A stretch of 27,500 bases of DNA from NCBI GenBank assembly GCA_905221605.1, contig CAJNDS010001258.1, forward strand, positions 437,220 through 464,719, written 5' to 3'. Every line of letters begins with the position of its first letter. Positions within the stretch are counted from its first letter, which is position 1. This stretch comes from Symbiodinium natans. Lineage: Eukaryota > Sar > Dinophyceae > Suessiales > Symbiodiniaceae. A program made the translations under genes and the position numbers. Below, piece after piece: positions 14,984 through 23,179 of this stretch. The notes under the pieces were generated by a model. That model saw only the letters and a list, made by a program, of their open reading frames with translations, ran no database searches and was not told the DNA's origin.

Positions 14984-15098
14984 AACCCTAAACCCTAAAC
15001 CCTAAACCCTAAACCCTAAACCCTAAACCCTAAACCCTAAACCCTAAACCCTAAACCCTAAACCCTAAACCCTAAACCCCCAAACCCCCAAACCCTCA
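14984..15098. repeat. (CCCTAAA)n array
   Basis: About thirteen heptamers ending in CCCCCAAA variants. Confidence 0.95.
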
Positions 15099-15111
15099 GT
15101 CCGATTGCCAG

Positions 15112-15175
15112 GCCAACAGCATCCCGACAACATCGAATGCCAGAGTGAGAGCGAGGCCTTCCTAAAGCCCCTGAT
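15112..15175 (+). CDS. candidate 64-nt exon
   Basis: Acceptor TGCCAG|G lies about 13 nt after the repeats. The possible donor CTGAT|GCCACC is about 7 nt before TTCAGGG/TTTAGGG repeats. After two bases the frame reads QHPDNIECQSESEAFLKPL; the other two frames have stops. It ends in AT, and the next candidate exon (15581) starts with G, giving ATG. No homology is recognised. Confidence 0.4.
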
Positions 15176-15180
15176 GCCAC

Positions 15181-15580
15181 CAGGGTTCAGGGTTTAGGGT
15201 TTAGGGCTCAGGGTTTAGGGTTTAGGGTTTAGAGTTTCAGGTTTAGGGTTAGCCCGAATACCACATAAACGCTGCCAAAAGCCCAAGGCCCTAAACCAAA
15301 CCCCCCCGGGCTGCAGCACTCGACCATTGCTGTTCCGCATGAAGGCCGAGGCAGACCTAAACGCCCTGTGACAGCCTAAGTGCCCAATCGGTCACCGTAC
15401 AGGTAGTGCCTTTGAGGGATCTCCATAAACCTGAAACCCTAAACCCCAAAAGCCCAAAACCAAACCCTGTTAAGGGAACCCTAAACCCTAAGCCCTAAAT
15501 CCTAAAATCCCACACCCTCGGCCTGAACTCTAAACCCCTGAGCCCCTAGAACTAGCATTCGGAAACACTCAAAGCCCAAG
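15181..15580. other. TTTAGGG repeats, unique spacer, degenerate C-strand repeats
   Basis: G-strand repeats at 15184-15250. The unique island 15300-15430 has a short frame LLFRMKAEADLNAL, without TTTAGGG after it. Eroded CCCTAAA follows to 15560. Read as intron if the exon model is right. Confidence 0.45.
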
Positions 15581-15597
15581 GCGCCCTGTGCTCGCTG
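15581..15597 (+). CDS. possible 17-nt microexon
   Basis: CCCAAG|G acceptor, 17 nt, then GCTG|GCTCAT as GC donor, 8 nt before a TTTAGGG array. It joins in frame with the preceding candidate exon to read PLMRPVLA. So short a segment can easily arise by chance. Confidence 0.2.
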
Positions 15598-15603
15598 GCT
15601 CAT

Positions 15604-15690
15604 GGGTTTAGGGTTTAGGGTTCAGGGTTCAGGGTTTAGGGTTTAGGGTTTAGGGTTTAGGGTTGAGGGTTGAGGGTTGAGGGTGTAGTT
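15604..15690. repeat. TTTAGGG array with TTCAGGG and TTGAGGG variants
   Basis: About twelve G-strand units; the last few are TTGAGGG. Confidence 0.93.
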
Positions 15691-15905
15691 TGAGGTCTCG
15701 GTGCCGATCCTTCAACCTTGTATCTTAGACCCTGAGCCCTGCACCTCTGGCATTTTTCCTTCAAGGAATCTGTCCTTTTTTCTTGCGGGTGGGAAGGGGG
15801 GGGAGGGGAGGTCCTGTGTAGTTGAGGGATTCTAGGACCCTAGGTTCTATTTTACTTGGGGGTTTGGGGATCAAGGGGAACTCTGATTTTTAGAAATTCC
15901 CACGT
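15691..15905. other. unique spacer
   Basis: Unique DNA with G runs near 15790-15812; no gene is seen. Confidence 0.5.
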
Positions 15906-16042
15906 CCCACCCTAAACCCTGAACCCTGAACCCTAAACCCCTAAAACCCTAAGACCCTAAAACCTAAACCCTAAACCCTAAACCCTAAACCCTAAACCCT
16001 AAACCCTAAACCCTAAACCCTAAACCCTAAACCCTAAACCCG
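15906..16042. repeat. CCCTGAA then (CCCTAAA)n array
   Basis: Two CCCTGAA units on the outer side, then about fifteen CCCTAAA units toward the island. The array after the island shows the mirror order. Confidence 0.95.
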
Positions 16043-16081
16043 AAGTGGTTCCGGGCCAAAGTCCCCAAAAACTCCTGCCAG

Positions 16082-16147
16082 GATCGCGTGCCCGAGCTGA
16101 CGTACTCCATGGAGAACCAGAACACGGACCTGTGCACGAGCACCCGG
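16082..16147 (+). CDS. candidate 66-nt exon
   Basis: TGCCAG|G acceptor; donor CCGG|GCTAAG about 14 nt before G-strand repeats. Frame 0 reads DRVPELTYSMENQNTDLCT, and a second frame is also open, so the frame is not decided. The exon may start earlier, at 16046. Confidence 0.35.
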
Positions 16148-16156
16148 GCTAAGATA

Positions 16157-16230
16157 GGGGTTTAAGGTTTAGGGTTTAGGGTTTAGGGTTTAGGGTTTAG
16201 GGTTCAGGGTTCAGGGTTTAGGGTTTCGGG
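16157..16230. repeat. TTTAGGG array with TTCAGGG variants
   Basis: TTTAGGG units next to the island, then two TTCAGGG units, mirroring the array on the other side of the island. Confidence 0.93.
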
Positions 16231-16587
16231 CAATAATTAGAATAGGGTTTACAAAGGGACCAGAAGGAATATTGTTAGTAAGTATTTCGACCGCCATAGT
16301 ACACGAGCACCCAGGCTACAGGAGCTAGGTCTGAGTTTGCCTGAGGCGTTTAGGGCCCTGCACCCTAAACCCTAAACCCTATAAACCTAAGCCCTAAACC
16401 CCGTCCAGCCCAAAACAACCCCAAGCTCCCAGCCCGAAACCTCAAATTTGTGTTCTCGCAGGGTTTAGGGTTTAGGGTGTAGGGTTTAGGGTTTAGGGTT
16501 AGGGTTTAGCCTCGTCAAAAATCTTTCTGTGTGCCGCTTTGCCTGCCCCCTTTCCATAGGCTGGGAGTCTTATGGTTTCGTTTTGTT
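16231..16587. other. unique spacer with short repeat blocks
   Basis: Unique DNA, eroded CCCTAAA at 16360-16400, TTTAGGG at 16462-16508 and an island at 16510-16585. No gene is called. Confidence 0.45.
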
Positions 16588-16782
16588 AGGTTTAGGGTTT
16601 AGGGTTTAGGGTATTTAGGGTATTTAGGGTATTTAGGGTATTTAGGGTATTTAGGGTATTTAGGGTTTAGGGTTTAGGGTTTAGGGTTTAGGGTTTAGGG
16701 TTTAGGCTTTAGGCTTTAGGGTTTAGGGTTTAGGGTTTAGGGTTTAGGGTTTAGGGTTTAGGGTTTAGGGTTTAGGGTTTGG
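16588..16782. repeat. TTTAGGG array with six TATTTAGGG nonamers
   Basis: Heptamers flank a block of six 9-bp TATTTAGGG units at about 16611-16664. This is another locally amplified variant. Confidence 0.96.
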
Positions 16783-17305
16783 GGCTTCCTTGACCCCATC
16801 GGGTGTAGTGGGGAAGGAGTTTCACTTGAAAGGCCCCGCCTGGGGTGCCTTGAAGTCCTTCGTTAGTAGTATACCCTAACTCTCTGGCCTGAACCGCGCT
16901 CCCAAACCCTGAGCTCCTGTAACCCCGAAACCGCCAAGCCCAACCCCCAACTCCCTGAAAGCCCGCGAACCCTAAACCCTCAACACCAAAACTCCGCCAA
17001 TCCTACTCCAAGAAGCCCCTCGAGCCGAACCGCTTCAAGTTCACCTAGACCCCAAACCACAAAACATGAGAGAAACAACCCTAAGAAACCACAAGAACCT
17101 TAACAGAAGCCACAAAAACCCTAGAAAACCACCAAAAAGCCTTAGAACCAAAGCCCTAAAAGCCACGAGAATCTTAAGCGACACCCTAGGCATGGATTCC
17201 TCCAGCCGCAGCTCCTACGGCCTTGGCGTCACTTTTTCTCCGCCCCCTGAGTGGCAGCATTGGGTTGAGAGCGGTCTTAGGGGCTTTCGGGCCCTCAAGC
17301 TTATA
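16783..17305. other. spacer with short open segments
   Basis: The 16785-16860 island has a frame FLDPIGCSGEGVSLERP. Eroded C-rich DNA lies at 16880-17180. The 17192-17300 segment reads MDSSSRSSYGLGVTFSPPPE but leads into CCCTAAA, not TTTAGGG. No gene is called. Confidence 0.35.
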
Positions 17306-17500
17306 AACCCTGAACCCTAAACCCTACCCCTAAACCCTAGACCCTAGACCTTCAACCTTATAAACCCTAAACCCTAAACCCTAAACCCTAAACCCGAAAC
17401 CCTAAACCCTAAACCCTAAACCCTAAACCCTAAACCCTAAACCCTACAGTAAACCCTAAACCCTAAACCCTAAACCCTAAACCCTAAACCCTAAACCCTT
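17306..17500. repeat. (CCCTAAA)n array
   Basis: About twenty-five heptamers with a short break near 17445. Confidence 0.95.
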
Positions 17501-17944
17501 GTTCACTAATTAGGGATTAGGGTACGTAGGCCTCAGCAAAAGAAATTCCTATATTTTTTGTGACCTGGAAAACCTTAACTTAGAAACCCGAAGCCCAAAA
17601 CCCAAAACCCTAAACGTAGGGTTTAGGGTCTAGAAGTTCCCCCCCCCCCTAATTAAACACTTTGCCCTTGACGGGCTCCTATAGTAATGCAAATCCTTAA
17701 GCCCCAAACCCGAAGCCCTACACACGAAACCCTAACCCCTAACTCCTAAATCCTTTCCTCTCCTACCCTCTTGCGCCTTCATGCACTTAGGGCTTTGGGC
17801 TTTTCTTACAAAAGTGGTTCAGGGTCTCATGGCTCAGCGCGTGGAGGTGTCTAAAACGGTATAGGGATGAAGGGAAGGGCATGATGTTCTGGGGGTTCAC
17901 GGGGTATTGGGGACCTAAACGCTGTAAACCCTATAAACCTTGAA
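17501..17944. other. unique spacer
   Basis: AT-richer unique DNA, a C10 run near 17640 and scattered repeat words of both polarities. No gene. Confidence 0.5.
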
Positions 17945-18075
17945 CACCCTAAACCCTAAACCCTAAACCCTAAACCCTAAACCCTAAACCCTAAACCCTA
18001 AACCCTAAACCCTAAACCCTAAACCCTAAACCCTAAACCCTAAACCCTAAACCCTAAACCCTAAACCCTCAAATC
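17945..18075. repeat. (CCCTAAA)n array
   Basis: About eighteen near-perfect heptamers. Confidence 0.97.
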
Positions 18076-18123
18076 CTAAGCCCCAAACCCTACAACCTAA
18101 GGTTTTAGGGTCCCGGTCGGGAG

Positions 18124-18163
18124 GCTGCAGCGTTTCTTCTGGCAGTTCCCCCCAGATTTGTAT
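18124..18163 (+). CDS. candidate 40-nt exon
   Basis: Acceptor CGGGAG|G. After one base the frame reads LQRFFWQFPPDLY, and the possible donor is TAT|GCCCGT (phase 0). The peptide looks like real protein. No TTTAGGG array follows directly; C-strand repeats come instead, which weakens the call. Confidence 0.3.
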
Positions 18164-18194
18164 GCCCGTGAACCTAAGCTCCCTGAAACCTAAG

Positions 18195-18265
18195 TCCCAC
18201 CCTAAACCCTAAACCCTAAACACTAAACCCTAAACCCTAAGCCCTGAGCCCTAAACCCTGAGCAC
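18195..18265. repeat. CCCTAAA repeats with variants
   Basis: About ten C-strand heptamers, several changed to CCCTGAG or CACTAAA. Confidence 0.9.
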
Positions 18266-18294
18266 TAAATCTTTCCGGCTGGGCTGCAGCAGAG

Positions 18295-18365
18295 GAGTCG
18301 GATGCGCCCCAAGCAAAGCAATGCCACAGCCTCCATGTCTCTGAAGCAGCTCGCTTGAAGAACTG
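18295..18365 (+). CDS. candidate 71-nt exon
   Basis: Acceptor CAGAG|G. From phase 0 the frame reads ESDAPQAKQCHSLHVSEAAR and then LKNW. The donor AACTG|GCACTC lies about 20 nt before a G-strand array. Starting in phase 0, it fits the end of the preceding candidate exon. Joined to 18644 it restores a W codon. Confidence 0.4.
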
Positions 18366-18386
18366 GCACTCTTTTGTGGGGGAATA

Positions 18387-18420
18387 GGGTGTAGGGTTTA
18401 GGGTTTAGGGTTTAGGGGTT
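18387..18420. repeat. short TTTAGGG array
   Basis: Four G-strand units downstream of the candidate exon. Confidence 0.85.
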
Positions 18421-18643
18421 GTTGAGGCAGGTGGGGGGAGGCTAGACGTTTATGGTTTGGGTGGTATAGGGTTTAGGTTTTTTGGGGTCTGACTCTGGGG
18501 CTTTGAAATAGCTTCAACCCCAAACCCAATCCGTACTCCACGAAACTCCACTTCCTGAAGCCCCTAAACACCCTTAAGTGCCGAGAATCCCTGAAGCCCC
18601 TTTCCCAACCTTAAACGCTGAACCCAAAACCCGAACACCCAAG

Positions 18644-18695
18644 GTCTATGGAGTTGGAGGATCCCACTCTGCTCCGGGCCACCACACTGGTGCTT
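18644..18695 (+). CDS. candidate 52-nt exon
   Basis: Acceptor CCCAAG|G. After one base the frame reads SMELEDPTLLRATTLVL, and the donor CTT|GCCTGA lies 12 nt before TTTAGGG. It is amphipathic and helical in appearance. An earlier GC donor at 18678 is possible. No homology is recognised. Confidence 0.4.
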
Positions 18696-18734
18696 GCCTG
18701 AGATGTGGGTTTAGGGTTTGGGGTTTACAGTTTC

Positions 18735-18756
18735 GGGGGGGGGGGGGGGGGGGGGG
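18735..18756. repeat. G22 homopolymer
   Basis: Twenty-two G in a row, within TTTAGGG-like DNA. Confidence 0.95.
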
Positions 18757-19200
18757 TGGGCTTTGAGGGTTCATGGGCTTAGAGGTGTAGTATTGGGGTC
18801 CTGGGTACGAAGGGCTCGCTTAGGTTCAGTTGATGTAGAGTTTACGGGTTTAGCAGCTTTGAGTTTAGGCTTCAGGATTTGGAGATTCAGGGGTTTCGGG
18901 TTTAGGCTTTAGGGTTCAGGCAGCTTCACGCGGAGAGAGGAAGTCGCTGTGCTGCGCCACTCCTCAAACCCCAACACCCTAAGCCTCGAACTCCCTAACA
19001 CCTTAACATCCTTAGCCCAACACCCTAACACCCTAACCTTAAACCCCAAAACACCAACACGCTAAACCTCGGCCTTAAAGCCCGAACAGCCTCAAACCAA
19101 ACGGCCTGACACCCCTAAAACCCTAACACCCTAAAACGCTAACACCCAAAAACCCTAAAACCCCAAAACCCTAAACCCTAAATCCTAAAACCTCAACTTT
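18757..19200. other. degenerate repeats of both polarities
   Basis: G-rich eroded repeats to about 18925, a short island (18926-18965, one frame FTRREEVAVLRHSS), then CCCTAACACC-like C-strand DNA. An exon in the island is possible but unsupported. Confidence 0.4.
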
Positions 19201-19203
19201 CAG

Positions 19204-19295
19204 TGAGGTGCACATCCTCGCGGGCTGTGGCAAGCACCTGAAGACCATTGGCGGCGGGCCGCGGGAGTATTCGACGCCATCAAGCACCTAATTTC
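19204..19295 (+). other. GC-rich island, possible exon
   Basis: It follows C-strand repeats and TTTCAG. Two frames are open: VHILAGCGKHLKTIGGGPRE and one ending AAGVFDAIKHL. A microsatellite, not a TTTAGGG array, follows. The borders are undecided. Confidence 0.3.
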
Positions 19296-19309
19296 TTTGG
19301 GTATGGCGT

Positions 19310-19428
19310 GTATGTGTGTATATACATATGCATATATATATATATACAGATAGATATAAATTCAGTATATGTATATATATATATATATGTATATAATTCA
19401 TTATGTATATGTGTATATATATACACAT
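19310..19428. repeat. TA/TG/CA-rich microsatellite region
   Basis: Alternating purine-pyrimidine tracts (TATATA, GTATAT, ACACAT) that can fold back on themselves. Confidence 0.9.
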
Positions 19429-19654
19429 AAGCAATAGAAGCCCATCGTGTAGAATCAGCTCCCATTCCGACGTGTAATCGTGCGATTTAGGAGCCAGATC
19501 TCGTAACCTAGGACATTCCTGTGGTACTGTACAAACCCTAAACCCAAAGCCCTAAACTCTTCTTGTCAAAAACCACACATGAAGCGAGAAAGCCTTCCCT
19601 TCCTATTTCCTGGTTACCAGGGCCTAAAGGTCCAAACCCCATGCACTTGTGAGA
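19429..19654. other. unique spacer
   Basis: Unique DNA with one pair of CCCTAAA-like words near 19535. No gene is called. Confidence 0.5.
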
Positions 19655-19800
19655 TGTAAGGTTTAGGATTTAGGGTTTAGGATTTAGGATTTAGGGTTTT
19701 AGGATTTAGGATTTAGGGTTTAGGATTTAGGGTTTAGGGTTTAGGGTTTAGGATTTAGGGTTTAGGGTTTAGGGTGCAGGCTTGAGGGGTCGAGGGTTTA
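19655..19800. repeat. TTTAGGG/TTTAGGA mixed array
   Basis: G-strand heptamers alternating with TTTAGGA variants. Confidence 0.93.
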
Positions 19801-19821
19801 GGGTTCCTAGGCCTCCCTCAG

Positions 19822-19880
19822 CAACCACCAACACAAATGAGGCCCACGTCAGGATTGCTTACAAGAGGGTCTTAGTCAGA
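19822..19880 (+). other. island, possible exon before the SHCW exon
   Basis: It follows CCCTCAG and precedes TTTAGGG repeats (from 19882). One frame reads ATTNTNEAHVRIAYKRVLVR; another fits the phase of the next exon. Undecided. Confidence 0.3.
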
Positions 19881-20056
19881 GGGTTTAGGGTTTAGGGTTT
19901 AGGGTTCAGCGTTTAGGGTTTAGGGTACCATTTTACATGTTTTGGAATACTTAAGCCCAATAAGGAATAAGACTTTAAAGGTTTTCTAAGAGGTGTTTAT
20001 GGGTTTTAGGGTCTTTAGGGCCTTCATGGTTTAGGGTTTGAGTTTCAAGAAGCAGA

Positions 20057-20353
20057 GGAGCACGATCTTCAGCGAGGCCTTTGGAAACCCTAAGCCCTAA
20101 ACCATAAGCACTGAACCCTGAACCCTCAACAGTAGCCCTAAACCTGAAACCAGGAAACCCAAACCCTACACACTAAGCCCGAAAAACCCGATACTTACCA
20201 GGAACAAAATCTTCAGCAAGTCCTGAACCCTAAACCCTAGCCCTAAACCCGAAACCAGGAACAAGATCTTCAGCAAGTCCTACCCCCTAAACCCGAAACC
20301 CTACACCCTAAACCCCAAACCCTAAACCAGGAACCAGATCTTCAGCAAGTCCT
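20057..20353 (+). repeat. four copies of one exon head spaced by CCCTAAA repeats
   Basis: GGAACAAGATCTTCAGCAAG-type 24-mers start at 20201, 20258 and 20330 (near-identical) and at 20057 (about 19 of 24 matching). The 20258 and 20330 copies follow CCAG and the 20201 copy follows CCAG-like TACCAG. Only the last copy continues into the long coding exon. The others look like duplicated acceptor-plus-exon-start segments. Confidence 0.75.
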
Positions 20354-20437
20354 ACCCCACGGAAGAGATCGACTACTTCGTGAGCCACTGCTGGCGTGAC
20401 TCGCGACTCCCGAAGCTGCTGGCCCTGTGGATTCACA
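20331..20437 (+). CDS. exon A of the SHSW-type protein gene
   Basis: Acceptor AAACCAG|G. After one base the frame reads NQIFSKSYPTEEI then DYFVSHCWRDSRLPKLLALW and IH. DYFVSHxW is, from memory, the first hallmark of a TIR-like family common in dinoflagellates and other algae. The inferred donor is CACA|GCCCCT. Read through, a TGA follows at 20449, so the donor must precede it. AAG|GTAGGG at 20454 is an alternative donor but would include that TGA. Joined to 21502 it reads WIHSNIGGAILL. A TTTAGGG array starts about 17 nt into the intron. Confidence 0.7.
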
Positions 20438-20454
20438 GCCCCTTTGCTTGAAGG

Positions 20455-20650
20455 TAGGGTTTAGGGTTTAGGGTTTAGGGTTTAGGCTTTAGGCTTTAGG
20501 CTTTAGGCTTTAGGCTTTAGGCTTTAGGCTTTAGGCTTTAGGCTTTAGGCTTTAGACTTTAGGCTTTAGGCTTTAGGCTTTAGGCTTTAGGGCTTAGGAT
20601 TTAGGGTTCAGGGTTTAGGGCTTAGGGCTTAGGGCTTAGGGTTAGGGTGC
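20455..20650. repeat. TTTAGGG array dominated by TTTAGGC variants
   Basis: Four TTTAGGG units, then about sixteen tandem TTTAGGC (one TTTAGAC), then CTTAGGG variants. TTTAGGC forms one homogeneous block. Confidence 0.96.
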
Positions 20651-21317
20651 AGGATTTAGGTCTGGTGCTTTACTTGAAGGTTGCACAAGGTACACACTTT
20701 TTTGCACCTTATTGAAATACAACTCATCTGCGTTACTATTCACGTGACCCCAAACCCTAACACCCTTTTGCCCATTTCCACCAATGAACTTCGAAGTGGA
20801 CTTGATCTTGTAGTACAAGAGAGTCGTGTATATGTTGTGTGCACCAAGAAAACTTACATGAGTTGAAAGCCCGCGACCCTTGAACACCCCTACAAACTCT
20901 GTAAACCCTAGAAAGAGCTTGAAGTTTTTAGTGCCCCTCCGAAACCGCAACAGGGCGTGAGGCAGACAGACGGGTCCCTGCAGCCCAACCCTGAAACCCT
21001 AAACCCTAAATCCTAAACCCAAAACCCTAAACCCTTAGTGTCGTGTGGGGCTCACGCAGTGCCCAGAAAATTGGGGTTTAGGGTTTAGGGTTAAGGGTTC
21101 TAAGGTTTAGGGTCAAGGTTTCTAAGGTTTACGGTTAGGGTTTAGGATTTTGGGTTTTAGGGTTTTAGGGTTTTAGGGTTTAGGGTTTTTGGGTTAAGGG
21201 CCAATGTTACTCTTATATTATTGTTCTGGCTGCTTTGAGCTGGGTTTCGGCAAGGCCTACCTTCAACCCAAGCCCTGAAAACGGACCTCCAGCCGTTTCA
21301 ATCGCAACATCGGTGGT
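20651..21317. other. intron interior with a decoy exon head
   Basis: AT-richer unique DNA lies at 20651-20940, C-strand repeats at 20985-21035 and TTTAGGG repeats at 21072-21195. At 21305-21316 CGCAACATCGGTGG repeats the first bases of exon B, followed by GTAACC and CCCTAAA repeats. It is preceded by CTCCAG at 21287-21292, so it may be a spurious splice unit. Confidence 0.55.
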
Positions 21318-21497
21318 AACCCTAAACCCTAAACCCTAAACCCTAAACCAACCCTAAACCCTAAACCCCTAACCCCTAAACCCTAAACCCTAAACCCTAA
21401 ACCCTAAACCCTAAACCCAAACCCTAAACCCTGAACCCTGAACCCTAAACCCTAAACCCTAAACCCTAAACCCTAAACCCTAAACCCTAAACCCTTG
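21318..21497. repeat. (CCCTAAA)n array before exon B
   Basis: About twenty-four C-strand heptamers with small breaks, lying between the two GCAACATCGG copies. Confidence 0.96.
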
Positions 21498-21501
21498 AAA
21501 G

Positions 21502-21572
21502 GCAACATCGGCGGGGCGATCTTGTTGTCCTTGGTGGTGTGTTTGATCCTGTGCCTGCTGGTCGTTTACCAG
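21502..21572 (+). CDS. exon B: first transmembrane segment
   Basis: Acceptor TGAAAG|G; two bases complete a Ser codon with exon A. It then reads NIGGAILLSLVVCLILCLLV and VYQ, a clear membrane helix. The donor TACCAG|GCGCGT (phase 0) lies 18 nt before a TTTAGGG array. In the family as I remember it, a membrane segment sits between the SHSW and DKxCIxQ motifs, as here. Confidence 0.6.
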
Positions 21573-21590
21573 GCGCGTGCTGGATGCGAT

Positions 21591-22025
21591 TTAGGGTTTA
21601 GGGTTTAAACGGTTTAGGGTTTAGGGTTTAGGGTTTCGGGTTTCGGGTGTACCCTAGAGGTCTTGAACCCGCCTGTGCCGCTACGCGCTCGGCCCTGCCC
21701 TGGACCCCCCTGCCCTGGACGCGAAGCCCAAAAACTTCCGAACCTCGCTCAAAGAAGCCCTAAACCCCTAAACCCTAAATCCTAAATCCTAGACCCTGAA
21801 CTCTTCAGTCCTTGACACCTCAGGTGACCCCAATCCATGGCTCCCAATCCCCAAAGCCTCATACCTCCAACTTAGGAGCCTGCCAAGCCTCAAACCCTAC
21901 GGCCAAACCCTGAAACCCCAAACCCATAAACCCGAAACCCCAAACCCTCAACCCAAAGCCCCAGACCCCAAGCCCCAAACCCTAAACCAAAACCCTAAAC
22001 TCCAAACCCTATACCCCAAACCCTA
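21591..22025. other. intron interior: TTTAGGG repeats, unique and C-rich spacer
   Basis: G-strand repeats at 21591-21650. Unique GC-rich DNA runs to about 21760 with a duplicated CCCTGCCCTGGAC motif. Eroded C-strand repeats follow to 22025. Confidence 0.5.
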
Positions 22026-22401
22026 GAGAGTTGCTTCAAAACCGCATGTCAGGTGGATGAGAGTAGCACCTACAATTTGAAGCTTGGCGTTCAGGAGATG
22101 AGCGTTGAGAAGCTTCAGTCCCTTCATGACTACTTGGCGAAGGACAAGAGCATCAGTGCCGTCAAGCTAAAGAACATCCACACATTCCTGCCTGTGTACG
22201 TATGACAAGCTGAACAACGTGGTTCAGAGAGCCACCTCATCGATGGAGACGTTGTCGGGCTTCATGCAGTCCGACCTTGTGGAAACCTACGGCGGTGCAT
22301 CGGACTAGGAGACTGTTCAGAACCTTCGTGAGATGGTCGGCAAAGCGCTGGCTGTCAAGGAGCATGTGGCGGAGCTTCAGAAGGGCGTGCCAATGCAGTA
22401 G
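22026..22401 (+). pseudogene. coding-like fragment with frameshift and stops
   Basis: A long island without telomere-like repeats. From 22026 it reads ESCFKTACQVDESSTYNLKL and on through EKLQSLHDYLAKDKSISAVK to a TGA at 22203. Dropping one base near 22200 continues YDKLNNVVQRATSSMETLSG, with TAG stops at 22306 and 22399. The helical, protein-like text over about 120 codons in two frames indicates a decayed gene fragment. It lies inside the intron between exons B and C. I do not recognise the family, and it is not part of the SHSW gene. Confidence 0.55.
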
Positions 22402-22620
22402 GCATGTGCATACCCAAGTCTGATGGTTGAGGCGGTGCCGTGTGAGCATCACATTATGACCCCAAACCCTAAACCCCAAACCCCAGACGCCAAAAACGTT
22501 GTAACCCAAAGCCCTACACCTCAACCAACCCGAAACCCCAAAAGCCTTGCAACCCAAAGCCCTAAACCCGAAACCCCAAAGTCGAAACCCCAAAATCCTT
22601 GTACCCCAAAGCCGTGAACC
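22402..22620. other. eroded C-strand repeats
   Basis: Diverged CCCTAAA/CCCCAAA/CCCGAAA words. Long frames here on either strand come from the repeats. Confidence 0.7.
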
Positions 22621-22622
22621 TA

Positions 22623-22877
22623 GGCCCTAAACCCTAAACCCTAAACCCTAAACCCTGAACCCTAAACCCTAAACCCTAAACCCTAAACCCTAAACCCTAA
22701 ACCCTAAACCCTAAACCCTAAACCCTAAACCCTAAACCCTAAACCCTAAACCCTAAACCCTAAACCCTAAACTAAACCTAAACCCTAAACCCTAAACCCT
22801 AAACCCTAAACCCTAAACCCTAAACCCTAAACCCTAAACCCTAAACCCTAAACCCTAAACCCTAAACCCTAAACCCT
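22623..22877. repeat. (CCCTAAA)n array before exon C
   Basis: About thirty-six near-perfect heptamers, ending 26 nt before an acceptor with a T7 tract. Confidence 0.98.
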
Positions 22878-22903
22878 ACACATCTCGGTTTTTTTCTCCG
22901 CAG

Positions 22904-22962
22904 GTGCTTCCAGCGAAGCCCGAGGGCATCGACCGGGGCATCCCCTGGTGCCTGCTACTGGG
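22904..22962 (+). CDS. exon C
   Basis: It has the most classical acceptor here: TTTTTTTCTCCGCAG|G. From phase 0 it reads VLPAKPEGIDRGIPWCLLLG. The donor CTGG|GCTCAT (phase 2) lies 13 nt before TTTAGGG repeats. Read through, TAA follows at 22970. Joined to exon D it reads CLLLGLLGSFTF, one continuous hydrophobic segment. Confidence 0.55.
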
Positions 22963-22975
22963 GCTCATTTAACTG

Positions 22976-23064
22976 AGGGTTTAGGGTTTAGGGTTTAGGG
23001 TTTAGGGTTTAGGGTTTAGGGTTTAGGGTTTAGGGTTTAGGGTTTAGGGTTTAGGGTTTAGGGT
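22976..23064. repeat. (TTTAGGG)12 array after exon C
   Basis: Perfect G-strand heptamers immediately downstream of exon C. Confidence 0.97.
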
Positions 23065-23088
23065 GTTTGGATCACGAAGAAAACTCGG

Positions 23089-23165
23089 TTGGAATTGAAG
23101 TATACTTGAACGGTTAGACGGTAGTATTCATACTGTGTTCGCTTGTATTCTTTTTATAATTCCAA
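23089..23165. repeat. 77-bp foldback (MITE-like)
   Basis: TTGGAATT (23089-23096) pairs with AATTCCAA (23158-23165). The centre has a second small hairpin, AGTAT/ATACT. AT-rich compared with its surroundings. Confidence 0.55.
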
Positions 23166-23179
23166 GTTACCCGGCTACA

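Noticed and set aside
19248-19465. Small ORFs on both strands rich in Tyr/Ile/Val
   Set aside because: They translate a TA/TG microsatellite.
20438-20463. GTAGGG at 20454 as the donor of exon A
   Set aside because: Using it includes an in-frame TGA at 20449. The GC donor at 20438 avoids the stop and joins exon B in frame, so it is preferred, though not proven.
21293-21315. A separate 23-nt exon (RFNRNIGG) between exons A and B
   Set aside because: No donor in exon A gives the needed phase, while A joins B directly. The segment repeats the head of exon B and is better read as a duplicate.
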